From positions 1-61,982 of the forward strand of contig JAEZZA010000024.1 of the NCBI GenBank assembly GCA_023442525.1: a stretch of DNA of 61,982 nt, read 5' to 3'. Below are positions 1 to 8,044 of the stretch, piece by piece. The notes beneath the pieces were generated by a model. The model made no database searches. It saw only the letters and a list, made by a program, of their open reading frames with translations, and was not told the DNA's origin. Position 1 is the first letter of the stretch. Each line of letters begins with the position of its first letter. The translations under genes were made by a program, and so were the position numbers. This stretch comes from Bacteroidota bacterium. GTDB taxonomy: Bacteria > Bacteroidota > Bacteroidia > Bacteroidales > UBA10428.

Positions 1-66
1 TAGCCTGTAGCCTGTAGCCTGTAGCCTGTAGCCTGTAACCAGTAGCTTGTAGCCTGTAGCCTGTAG
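1..66. repeat. Heptamer tandem repeat (TAGCCTG)n, truncated by window edge
   Basis: About nine near-perfect 7-bp units (TAGCCTG, read on the minus strand as CAGGCTA) run from the left edge to about position 66, with a few decayed units (taacc, agtagcttg). They lie just downstream of the stop codon of the capG-like gene. The same unit recurs between capE and capF and at the 3' end of uvrA. The array extends past the window, so its full length is unknown. Confidence 0.95.
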
Positions 67-77
67 CATGAATAGGC

Positions 78-1202
78 CTAGCGCATGGCAACACCGTGCC
101 ACAAATTACTCAACCCGGCATTGCCCATAATCAACTTCAAAACTCTCCACGAAGTATTGTCAATCTGGTAATCCGCCGGGATGCTGGTGTAGCTGCCTTC
201 TGAATGTTCTTTCATTACCAGCTTAACTGAATCCAGTACGGTGTCTTTATTGAGTCCCGTAAGAATTATGGTTCCGGCATCCTGAGCTTCGGGCCTTTCC
301 ATCGACTGACGGATCGAAATAGCGGGGAACGAAAGAATAGCCGATTCTTCACTGATGGTACCGCTGTCGGATATCGTGCAGGCGGCATCCTGTTGCAGAC
401 GCACGTAGTCAGTAAATCCAAATGGCTTTAAAAAGCGGATCTGGTCGTTTTCCGGCTTATTCATATTCCCTTCAATCCTCTTCCTTGCCCTGGGATGTGT
501 GGAAACAATAAGAGGATAGTTATAATGCCTTTGGAGTTCATCCAGCACATTGAGGATCTTTTCGAGGTTTTCGGGATTATCCACATTCTCTTCCCTGTGC
601 ACGCTTACCACAAAATATTTCTTCGCCGTGAGGCTCAATTCGCCCAGGATTCCGGACTGCCTTATTTTTGGCAGGTAATGCTGAATCACTTCATTCATGG
701 GCGAACCGGTCAGATATATTCGTCTGTGAGGCAGACCCTCGCTGATCAGGTGCCTGCGGGCATGTTCGGTATAAACCAGGTTGTAATCGGCAATATGATC
801 GATAATCCGACGGTTGATCTCCTCGGGTACATTGAAATCGAAACTCCGGTTACCTGCTTCCATGTGGAATATGGGAATATGCAAACGTTTGGCCATGTAA
901 GCCGAGAGGCACGAATTGGTATCTCCAAGCACCAGCATCGCATCGGGTTTTTCGCGATGGAGGATCTCACCCGATTTCCGGATGATATCTCCCACGGCTG
1001 CACCTAACGAAGATGTATCGGCATTCATGAAATGATCGGGCTTTCGTAACTCCAGATCTTTGAAGAATATCTCGTTCAGTTCATAGTCGTAATTCTGACC
1101 GGTGTGGACAATCACATGGTTCACGTGCTCGTCGAGCCTGGCCATAACTCGCGATAGCCTGATAATCTCAGGCCTTGTGCCGATAATGGTAACTACTTTC
1201 AT
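78..1202 (-). CDS. capG: UDP-N-acetylglucosamine 2-epimerase (non-hydrolysing), CapG/WecB family
   Basis: This 374-residue protein has the full length of non-hydrolysing UDP-GlcNAc 2-epimerases. It opens with the GTRPEIIRLS motif and contains the HTGQNYD, VLGDTNS and VSVHREEN motifs, plus SDSGTISEES near the C-terminus, which is typical of the active site of this GT-B fold family. It is cytoplasmic. Because it directly follows capE and capF, its likely role is the last 2-epimerisation giving UDP-N-acetyl-L-fucosamine. WecB-type conversion of UDP-GlcNAc to UDP-ManNAc is the alternative, and a nucleotide-sugar dehydrogenase at 9343 could use that product. The ATG at 1202 lies 41 bp after the capF stop. 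A heptamer repeat array follows the stop codon. Confidence 0.9.
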   Translation of the reverse strand: MKVVTIIGTRPEIIRLSRVMARLDEHVNHVIVHTGQNYDYELNEIFFKDLELRKPDHFMNADTSSLGAAVGDIIRKSGEILHREKPDAMLVLGDTNSCLSAYMAKRLHIPIFHMEAGNRSFDFNVPEEINRRIIDHIADYNLVYTEHARRHLISEGLPHRRIYLTGSPMNEVIQHYLPKIRQSGILGELSLTAKKYFVVSVHREENVDNPENLEKILNVLDELQRHYNYPLIVSTHPRARKRIEGNMNKPENDQIRFLKPFGFTDYVRLQQDAACTISDSGTISEESAILSFPAISIRQSMERPEAQDAGTIILTGLNKDTVLDSVKLVMKEHSEGSYTSIPADYQIDNTSWRVLKLIMGNAGLSNLWHGVAMR

Positions 1203-1243
1203 TTTTTATGTTTCGAATGTGAAAGTTATACTGAAGTTCAGGT

Positions 1244-2362
1244 TTATACAACTTCAAAATAAGTGTCCGGATCAGCAGGGTCAAAAAATTCATTGATCCA
1301 GAACAGCGTGTACAATTCATCGCTGCCTGTATTGGTAATATTATGCGTATACCACACCGGCATATCCACGTACGATGGTTCATTTCCGTCGAGATCAAAA
1401 TTCAGCACCTCATCCGTGCCAATCCTTCTCAGTTGAATTCTGGCTTTGCCTTTTATTACAGCAAATCTTTCGATTTTCCGGGTATGAAAATGATTACCCC
1501 GTGTTATCCCCGGCTTCGTGGTAGAAAATGATACCTGTCCCCCGAGCTCGGTCTTCACGGTTTCAACAAAAGTACCCCGGTTATCGGTATTCATTTTAAG
1601 TGCTACCGGATTAATGCTCTTAATATCCATGTAACACCTGAAGGTGTTGAAAAGATTGGTTTCAAAGGAATCATTTAGCTGTGGAAACAAACCATTGTCG
1701 AAATATTCCGATTTAAAACGGTTGATTATATTAAGGATATCCGATACCTTGTGTTCCGAAGTATGAGCTACGCGGTACCCGTTGATATGATATCCTTCCT
1801 GAATGGCTTTCAGTATGGTCTTAGCCAGCTCATCAATATAGATAAGCCTGAGCAGGGCATCTATCTCAATCCGTGGTTGCTCATTATGTGTAACCTGATG
1901 ACAGAAAGTTGCCACAACCGAGTTGTAATAGGGATTGCCAAAAGGACCGAAAACATTGGGTATGATGAGACCCGTAAACAGGGCATTGTTCTTTTCGGCC
2001 CATCCGGAAAGCATTTCCCTGCCTTCACGCTTCGATTTTCCGAATACATTGTCGCGTTCTTCCTGCGTGGATGAGGAAAAAAGAATATGCGGCTTTGATC
2101 CGGTCCGCTCCAGAGCGGAAATGAGTTTTTTTACAAGGGCTAAATTGGTGTCGTAAATTGTCTGCGGGTCGTTATGGCGGTTGAGGGCTGCAAGATGAAT
2201 GATCACATCGCACTGGCTGACGAATTCATCCAGAACATCCGGATCCTGAAAATATTCATCCCTGAAAGGTATTCGCACGTACTCTTCCGGTTGCAGTCCC
2301 AGGTGATTGTACAAATGGGTTCCTATAAACCCCGCCTGGCCGGTTATGCCTACTTTTTTCAT
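1244..2362 (-). CDS. capF: CapF-like bifunctional reductase/epimerase for UDP-L-FucNAc
   Basis: This protein has an N-terminal short-chain dehydrogenase domain (GITGQAGFIGTHL at residues 5-17) and a C-terminal cupin domain (GNHFHTRKIERF metal-ligand motif in the last 100 residues). That two-domain order is diagnostic of CapF, which epimerises and reduces the CapE product using NADPH. I chose the ATG at 2362 (372 residues, close to the family length). The reading frame stays open upstream to 2551, but that extra 63 residues is translated heptamer repeat (LQATGYR units) and is not expected to be protein. The gene lies between capE and capG, so the three enzymes form a complete UDP-N-acetyl-L-fucosamine pathway. 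The gap to capE is filled by the repeat array. Confidence 0.92.
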   Translation of the reverse strand: MKKVGITGQAGFIGTHLYNHLGLQPEEYVRIPFRDEYFQDPDVLDEFVSQCDVIIHLAALNRHNDPQTIYDTNLALVKKLISALERTGSKPHILFSSSTQEERDNVFGKSKREGREMLSGWAEKNNALFTGLIIPNVFGPFGNPYYNSVVATFCHQVTHNEQPRIEIDALLRLIYIDELAKTILKAIQEGYHINGYRVAHTSEHKVSDILNIINRFKSEYFDNGLFPQLNDSFETNLFNTFRCYMDIKSINPVALKMNTDNRGTFVETVKTELGGQVSFSTTKPGITRGNHFHTRKIERFAVIKGKARIQLRRIGTDEVLNFDLDGNEPSYVDMPVWYTHNITNTGSDELYTLFWINEFFDPADPDTYFEVV

Positions 2363-2393
2363 ATTATTATTGTCTTCTAAGTCTTCTGTTCTA

Positions 2394-2513
2394 GCCTGTA
2401 GCCTGTAGCCTGTAGCTGTAGCCTGTAGCTGTAGCATGTAGCTGTAGCCTGTAGCTGTAGCCTGTAGCCTGTAGCCTGTAGCCTGTAGCCTGTAGCCTGT
2501 AGCCTGTAGCCTA
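2394..2513. repeat. Mixed 7-bp/6-bp tandem repeat between capE and capF
   Basis: Roughly 17 units of TAGCCTG, interspersed with 6-bp TAGCTG variants, fill the whole capE-capF gap. The capE stop codon (TAG at 2513-2511) is itself part of the first unit. On the coding strand the unit reads CAGGCTA. Three units equal 21 bp, so the array is open in a frame encoding LQATGYR repeats. Unit number is likely to vary between strains (inference). Confidence 0.95.
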
Positions 2514-3554
2514 TGGAGTGTAAACTTCCTCCCTCTCTTCCCCCAGTACATCCTTACGGATTGAGCGGAGCTTCAGCAACAGATTCTTTGTGCCTTCCAC
2601 ATCAAGCCGCGTGGTATTATGCGATGTATAGTCTTCTGCAACGTTCACCTTTGCTTCACCCTCAACAAAGAACTTACTGTAATTCAGGTCGCGTGTATCA
2701 GCCGGTATTCGATAATAATCGCCCTCGTCAACGGCCTTAACCATTTCTTCCCGGTTAACCAGTGTCTCGTATAATTTTTCACCATGACGGGTTCCAATGG
2801 TCCGGATCCCGGCATCGGACGAATAGAGCTCCTTCAGGGCAATGGCCAGGTCGCGTATGGTGGATGCAGGCGACTTCTGCACGAATATATCTCCGTTGTT
2901 GCCATTCTGAAATGCAAACAACACCAGTTCCACGGCATCGTCCAGCGTCATCATAAACCGCGTCATTTCGGGATCGGTAATCGTAATGGGCTGTTTCGTC
3001 TTTATCTGGTTCACGAAAAGGGGAATTACCGAACCCCTCGAAGCCATTACATTTCCGTATCGTGTCCCGCAAAACACCTTGCCTGCCCCGTTCAGATAGC
3101 GCGATTTGGCTATCATCACTTTTTCACTCAGTGCTTTCGACATCCCCATGGCATTGATAGGATACACCGCCTTATCGGTACTCAGAACGATCACTTTCCT
3201 GACACTGCATTGCATGGCCGAATCAAGTACATTCTCGCAGCCGAGCACGTTGGTACGCACGGCTTCAGCGGGGAAAAACTCACACGAGGGCACTTGTTTC
3301 AGTGCTGCTGCATGAAATACATAGTCTACACCCTGCATGGCATTGTCAAGGCTCAAACGGCTCCTGACATCACCTATAAAATATTTGATCTTCGGATTTT
3401 TATAGAATTGCCGCATATCGTCCTGTTTCTTCTCATCGCGGCTGAATATTCTGATCTCACCTATGCCGGTATTCAGAAAGCGCCTGAGCACTGCATTGCC
3501 AAACGATCCTGTTCCTCCGGTGATTAACAGGGTTTTGTTGTCGAATGATTCCAT
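2511..3554 (-). CDS. capE: UDP-N-acetylglucosamine 4,6-dehydratase/5-epimerase, CapE-like
   Basis: This is an extended short-chain dehydrogenase of about 347 residues with the TGGTGSFG dinucleotide-binding motif near residue 12. In place of the usual YxxxK catalytic pair it has MxxxK (M136, K140), a hallmark of CapE/FlaA1-type inverting 4,6-dehydratases. Residues AALKQVPSCEFFPAEA and the YGNVMASRGSVIP stretch match this family. It makes the first intermediate of UDP-L-FucNAc synthesis in the cytoplasm, feeding CapF and CapG immediately downstream. The ATG at 3554 is preferred to an in-frame TTG two codons upstream. The 3' end of the upstream glycosyltransferase gene stops just before this start. 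Confidence 0.93.
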   Translation of the reverse strand: MESFDNKTLLITGGTGSFGNAVLRRFLNTGIGEIRIFSRDEKKQDDMRQFYKNPKIKYFIGDVRSRLSLDNAMQGVDYVFHAAALKQVPSCEFFPAEAVRTNVLGCENVLDSAMQCSVRKVIVLSTDKAVYPINAMGMSKALSEKVMIAKSRYLNGAGKVFCGTRYGNVMASRGSVIPLFVNQIKTKQPITITDPEMTRFMMTLDDAVELVLFAFQNGNNGDIFVQKSPASTIRDLAIALKELYSSDAGIRTIGTRHGEKLYETLVNREEMVKAVDEGDYYRIPADTRDLNYSKFFVEGEAKVNVAEDYTSHNTTRLDVEGTKNLLLKLRSIRKDVLGEEREEVYTP

Positions 3555-3556
3555 TA

Positions 3557-4576
3557 TCAAAAAGTGATTAGAGGTTTGTTATTTATTAATCCGGGTTCTT
3601 TACTGAACCAAAGGCGTGTCTTTTTGAAACAAAGAAATACAATTAAGGCAATTAATCCAATGTATTGATAATAAAACATCAGTTTCCTGAAGTAGCCGTT
3701 GTGCCATTTATATACATCCTTCATAAGGGCAGGGGGGATGATCCGGTTTAAACGCACCACACTCCCTCCGGCTTTCAGATATTCAAAAAACTGAAAGGAT
3801 AACACATACCGGAAGTAAGCGCTGTAACGGTCGAACAACTTAAACTGCCGGATTTTTAATATACTGTTTTCAATCGGAACCGTCGATGATCTCTGAGTAA
3901 CCGAGGATGAATTGACCAGGTAATGATAATATACCCGGTCAACTCCCTTTATCCGGGTACAATTATCCAGAACTTCTGAAAAATACAACTGATCTTCCGC
4001 CAGAACAATATCCGTATTAAATTCTATTCCCTTACTGGTGGCTATCTCTCTTCTGAAGATGGTTATACACGTTGCTCCTATAAACACCCGGGGTACGATA
4101 TACTCACGGGGACCACAAACTCCGGTATTTACACCATGATTTGCAGATGCCTGCCCGCCGTTTTCAAACGCAATCTGATAACCTATTTGCAAGGCATCGA
4201 GCTGTTCCTGTTTTAAGATTTCAACAATCTGTTTCAGACAGTTTGAGGCTATACGATCATCCGAATCAACAAACCAGATATATTCTCCCCTGGCTTCTTT
4301 CAGCCCCCGGTTTCGTGCGGCACCTGGTCCCTGGTTGGGTTGCTCAATGTATCTGATTTTGCCTCCGGGATCCGAAAATCCCCTGATAATATCGGCACTG
4401 CCATCTGTTGACCCATCATTTACTATTATGATCTCGTAAGAATCTCTTTGCAAATCCTGATCAACACAGCTACGTATGCATTGCTCAACGTACCTCTCCT
4501 TATTGTAAACAGGTATGATGATACTTAAGCTAAGGCCGTCACTACCTGAGTCTGATTTTTTGAAGTCTGTATTCAT
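3557..4576 (-). CDS. Family 2 glycosyltransferase (GT-A)
   Basis: A GT2 domain starts at once (LSLSIIIPVYNKERYVEQCI), followed by IIIVNDGSTDGS and the metal-binding DSDD in EYIWFVDSDDRI. The C-terminal part holds a hydrophobic stretch near the end (YYQYIGLIALIVFLCF) that may anchor it to the inner membrane. It probably adds one sugar of the repeat unit on the cytoplasmic side; donor and acceptor cannot be read from sequence. I place the start at the ATG at 4576, which overlaps the end of the upstream GT39 gene by 35 bp; an ATG 17 codons further upstream is possible. It sits directly ahead of capE. Confidence 0.85.
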   Translation of the reverse strand: MNTDFKKSDSGSDGLSLSIIIPVYNKERYVEQCIRSCVDQDLQRDSYEIIIVNDGSTDGSADIIRGFSDPGGKIRYIEQPNQGPGAARNRGLKEARGEYIWFVDSDDRIASNCLKQIVEILKQEQLDALQIGYQIAFENGGQASANHGVNTGVCGPREYIVPRVFIGATCITIFRREIATSKGIEFNTDIVLAEDQLYFSEVLDNCTRIKGVDRVYYHYLVNSSSVTQRSSTVPIENSILKIRQFKLFDRYSAYFRYVLSFQFFEYLKAGGSVVRLNRIIPPALMKDVYKWHNGYFRKLMFYYQYIGLIALIVFLCFKKTRLWFSKEPGLINNKPLITF

Positions 4577-6098
4577 TTGCAAACAGTGAATCGGACAATA
4601 CGACGTGATTCCCGGCAAAGTACTCATTTACCAGGTCATACCGGAAATCCATTCCGAGAAATAATCCTTCGGTATGATCGGTGATCAGCCAGATGGTATC
4701 CCTGAGATTATTTCGAACAAGGAAAGAATCAATCGTTTCTTTCGAATTTACAACATATCTTCTTTGATTGATCGGATTTTTAAAGTCGAATGGTTCCGGG
4801 AAAGTATAAATCTCCCCGCGTTCCCCATCGATCAGATGATAGGTATGTGCTGTAAGGCTTTTGTATGCAACTATCTTATCGGTTTCAGCACCGTTACAGT
4901 TTATATATTCCGAAATCTGCACCAGTCCCTCCGATTTACGGTTTGTCGAATAGTACGTGATATCCCTGGCAACATAGGCGCATACCAGTATCACAAACAA
5001 TTTCCCGGAAATAATATCACTTTTATGGAATATCAAAGCCATCAAGATAGCCATCATCGGCGGGAACAGATAGTAGGAATGATTAATAACCATCGCATCG
5101 CCTCTTACGACAAAGTATTGCAACAGCAGGATCAGCGTCAGAAAGCTGAAAAACAATACGTATACCAGGTTGTCTTTTGAGAATATCCGCCTGCGATCGG
5201 TTATGAGTCTTACTATTACTGCAATATATACTAATGCGGCGATGTAAATATGATAATTATGTTCCCCGATTACCGGCAGTGCATATCTTTCCCAACCCGA
5301 TACAAACAGGTTAGCTTTTTTTATTAGCATCACAATGTTGTGAATCAGCAATTTTATAAACGACTGATTGTAAGTGTCTCCCAAATGGCTGTGATCGGTC
5401 ATCTGGTAATACAGAATCTCTTTCCAGGGCATAATTGCCATAAAGGCTGCTGCACAAACAACCGGCAATATCATATCGGACAGGTATGCCCAGACCCGTT
5501 TTCTGCGAAGAAACAGCAACACACCGAAGTTGGCCACCAGGGGAAAGGCCAGGTAGAAATTCGTACTTATGCCTATTGCTGAAACCAGGATAAACAGGAA
5601 CCTGTTTTTGCGACCTGATTCCTGATCTGATAGATATATTTTTGAAAACAGGTATTCCTGAATAATCAGTAATAAAAAGGATAGTGCGTAAACCCTGATT
5701 TCCTGGGCTGCCCAAAAAGTAAACGGATTCAATGCAAACAGCATGGTAAGATTTACTGCCAGTCGTTCCGTGCCATGCAGCCGGATCAGCTTATAAAAAT
5801 AAAATATTGAGATGCTTGCAAATATCACCGACAGCATTCTTGCCCAGACAATTCCGTCATCAATGAGCCTCCAGAATTTTAAAAGCAGGAAATAAAACGG
5901 GGGCTGCATCTCCATCTGAAGAGCTGAGTTTATCACTCCGCCCGGATCCTGATATGTTGTATTAAGCGTGTAGGTTTCGTCAAGCCAGATCGACTGATTA
6001 CATGCGATGATCAGATTCGTGATGAAAAATACGCCGATAAGAATGTAAACGATGATAGATGATCTGTTGTCTGAAAAGTGATTGAACTGAAATTTCAT
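4542..6098 (-). CDS. GT39/ArnT-like polytopic membrane glycosyltransferase
   Basis: This 518-residue protein has about ten or more hydrophobic segments in the first 400 residues and a soluble C-terminal part. The first periplasmic loop carries LDETYT (D40, E41), the Asp-Glu pair typical of PMT/ArnT-type (GT39/GT83) enzymes that use a polyprenyl-phosphate sugar as donor. It would act on the periplasmic face of the inner membrane. The adjacent upstream gene encodes a DPM1/ArnC-like enzyme able to make such a donor, with a 1-base overlap between the two. Acceptor could be lipid A, a glycan or a protein (not determinable). The specific family number is inferred from the motif and topology. Confidence 0.8.
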   Translation of the reverse strand: MKFQFNHFSDNRSSIIVYILIGVFFITNLIIACNQSIWLDETYTLNTTYQDPGGVINSALQMEMQPPFYFLLLKFWRLIDDGIVWARMLSVIFASISIFYFYKLIRLHGTERLAVNLTMLFALNPFTFWAAQEIRVYALSFLLLIIQEYLFSKIYLSDQESGRKNRFLFILVSAIGISTNFYLAFPLVANFGVLLFLRRKRVWAYLSDMILPVVCAAAFMAIMPWKEILYYQMTDHSHLGDTYNQSFIKLLIHNIVMLIKKANLFVSGWERYALPVIGEHNYHIYIAALVYIAVIVRLITDRRRIFSKDNLVYVLFFSFLTLILLLQYFVVRGDAMVINHSYYLFPPMMAILMALIFHKSDIISGKLFVILVCAYVARDITYYSTNRKSEGLVQISEYINCNGAETDKIVAYKSLTAHTYHLIDGERGEIYTFPEPFDFKNPINQRRYVVNSKETIDSFLVRNNLRDTIWLITDHTEGLFLGMDFRYDLVNEYFAGNHVVLSDSLFANEYRLQKIRLR

Positions 6099-7144
6099 TA
6101 CGGTCTGTTAAAAGAATTAGCCTTGGTGTTAAGATAAAACATTTCATCAAAGTACCTTTTGTTCTGTAATGACAAAAATCCGATTCCGTAGAATAATAGA
6201 AACGACAAAAAACAAAAGCCTCCTATAAGGAATGAGTGTGGTCTTTGGGCGAATATTTCTGCAACGGCTGCTGAGAATTTGTCATCAAAATAGTGGCTTG
6301 TAACAACTATCTGATCATATATCCGGGAAATATTCAAAAAAATCCACGTTGTTATATAGATAAATATAATCAGAAACAGTGTTCCCGGAATAAAGAAAAA
6401 TAAGTAGGGTCTGAATATGAACCCTGTAAACATTCCCCCCGGGATTCCTGCTTTGATATTAATACCTGACGACCGGCCCATCTTATGCTGGTTCTGATAA
6501 CTCCAGTCGAGATGCGCCGGGATCTCCCGGATCTTAGCCCTTAATATCTGGGCTTTGAATATTATTTCGGCATTGATTTCAAAATCGGGCGATTTCAGAC
6601 TCAGATTTTTGATAAAATCCGATCGATAAGCCCTGACCATGCCGGTAAACGTGTTTATTTTCTGACGATTGGTGTAGTAGAAGTATTTATTCGACCACTT
6701 GCTGACAATCTTTCTGAGGAAAGGCACACCTGTTGTACGTCCACCTTTCATATAAGGTGATGCAATAACTATGTCCGCATCGTTGGCTATGATCTCCTCT
6801 GCCAGGCGGAGTATATGACTGGGTGAATAGCTTAAATCGAGGTCGAAAACAATAATATAATTTCCCTGAGCGTGTTTGAAGCCGGTTCTTAATGCATTTC
6901 CCAGGTTTTTGTTTACCTGGTGATGCACCACTCTTATGTTTTCGTGCTCCATGGCATATTTATCTGCCTCAGCACCGGTGTTATCACAACTACCGTCATT
7001 TACCAGTACAAGTTCCCATTTATAACATGGTTCTGCATAAGTCGTCAGATACGTCGTGATCCGGTCAAGACAGTCCTTAATGATGGCCTCTTCGTTATAA
7101 ACCGGTATCAGAACACTTATAAAGGGTTTCATGGGCATAATCAT
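6098..7144 (-). CDS. DPM1/ArnC-like polyprenyl-phosphate glycosyltransferase (GT2)
   Basis: The N-terminal 240 residues are a GT-A domain: ISVLIPVYNEEAIIKDCL, LVLVNDGSCDNTG, and IIVFDLDLSYSP with the metal-binding DxD. The C-terminal 100 residues contain two or three transmembrane segments (FFFIPGTLFLIIFIYITTWIF and FLIGGFCFLSFLLFYGIGF), the layout of bacterial enzymes that load a sugar on undecaprenyl phosphate. It lies between a NodB deacetylase gene (50-bp overlap) and a GT39 gene (1-bp overlap). Several in-frame ATGs occur within the first five codons, so the exact start is uncertain. The name of the transferred sugar is not known. Confidence 0.82.
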   Translation of the reverse strand: MIMPMKPFISVLIPVYNEEAIIKDCLDRITTYLTTYAEPCYKWELVLVNDGSCDNTGAEADKYAMEHENIRVVHHQVNKNLGNALRTGFKHAQGNYIIVFDLDLSYSPSHILRLAEEIIANDADIVIASPYMKGGRTTGVPFLRKIVSKWSNKYFYYTNRQKINTFTGMVRAYRSDFIKNLSLKSPDFEINAEIIFKAQILRAKIREIPAHLDWSYQNQHKMGRSSGINIKAGIPGGMFTGFIFRPYLFFFIPGTLFLIIFIYITTWIFLNISRIYDQIVVTSHYFDDKFSAAVAEIFAQRPHSFLIGGFCFLSFLLFYGIGFLSLQNKRYFDEMFYLNTKANSFNRP

Positions 7145-8036
7145 TTAATGATTTGATATCGTATTTTCGTTTGAGCCGTGAAATGATCATCCGGAAAGCC
7201 ATGATCTTTTCAGCACTGCTCATCTTCATTCCGGGGAAGAAAGACAATTCTTTTATATGGTCATTCCCGATCAGATCAAGGGGATGCAATAAATAGTTGA
7301 TGGTTGTACCGGTTATGCTGCACATAAATAGTGCAAACTCCAGGTAAACTTTCATCAGAAACGGCGAGATTCCGTAAATGTAAAGCAGGTAACTCAGATG
7401 AAACGGAATTTTGAAAACCGGAATTGTGGTAACCGGAATTTCAAGCAGATTGTTCTCCCATCTGTAAGGCTTTAACTTGCGTAATCCGTCGGCGAAAGTC
7501 CCGAACAACTCGCCGCGTTCTTTTCTTTCTTTTTGTGAAAGACCCGATTGCCTGAAGTAGTACAGCCGGGCCAACGGGCCTATATATGTCGGCAGGGTCG
7601 ATGTATCATAAGTATATCCCCTTGCTTTCAGAACATCCAGAAGATCGGGACTCCAGCTGAATCCCGGTCCCCTGAAACCAACAGGCTTCTGGCCTGTTAC
7701 ACGTTCAATTGCTGCCTCAGACCGTGCTATTTCTTCATCAATTTGTTCTTTGCTGTACGACTGTAGCCAGGAATCGTGATTGTGCGAATGATTGGCTATA
7801 TGATGTCCCCGGTCGACGATCATCCTGAGATAGGTCTGGTTTTCCGGTTTTTCGGCATCAATCCCGACAATAAAGAAAGTTATCCTGACATCAAGTTCAT
7901 CCAGCACATCCAGCACATACGGAATGAATATCTGCAGATACGAGGGGTATTTATCCCAACCCTCATCTCCGTGTATTTTCTGATACGACCACAGATTGTC
8001 AAGATCAAGCGATATGGCTGCTGTTTTTTTCTTCAT
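7095..8036 (-). CDS. NodB-family polysaccharide (or lipid-linked sugar) deacetylase
   Basis: The NodB motifs are in place: SLDLDN near residue 9 (catalytic and metal Asp), HHIANHSHNHD near residue 86 (HxxxH metal ligands) and RGPGFSWS near residue 122. These are metal-dependent amide hydrolases. The protein lacks a signal peptide, so it probably acts in the cytoplasm or on an inner-leaflet lipid-linked sugar. Its position directly upstream of an ArnC-like and an ArnT-like gene recalls ArnD, which deformylates undecaprenyl-phosphate-linked sugar before transfer. The parallel rests on family and order, not on shared substrate. The start ATG is at 8036, 8 bp after the flavoenzyme stop. Confidence 0.85.
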   Translation of the reverse strand: MKKKTAAISLDLDNLWSYQKIHGDEGWDKYPSYLQIFIPYVLDVLDELDVRITFFIVGIDAEKPENQTYLRMIVDRGHHIANHSHNHDSWLQSYSKEQIDEEIARSEAAIERVTGQKPVGFRGPGFSWSPDLLDVLKARGYTYDTSTLPTYIGPLARLYYFRQSGLSQKERKERGELFGTFADGLRKLKPYRWENNLLEIPVTTIPVFKIPFHLSYLLYIYGISPFLMKVYLEFALFMCSITGTTINYLLHPLDLIGNDHIKELSFFPGMKMSSAEKIMAFRMIISRLKRKYDIKSLNDYAHETLYKCSDTGL

Positions 8037-8044
8037 TTCCTGTT

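Noticed and set aside
2394..2513. Repeat array considered as a CRISPR
   Set aside because: Units are 6-7 bp with no spacers; this is a tandem repeat, not a CRISPR array.
2363..2551. N-terminal extension of capF encoding LQATGYR repeats
   Set aside because: It is the heptamer array read in frame; the CapF fold starts at the ATG at 2362.
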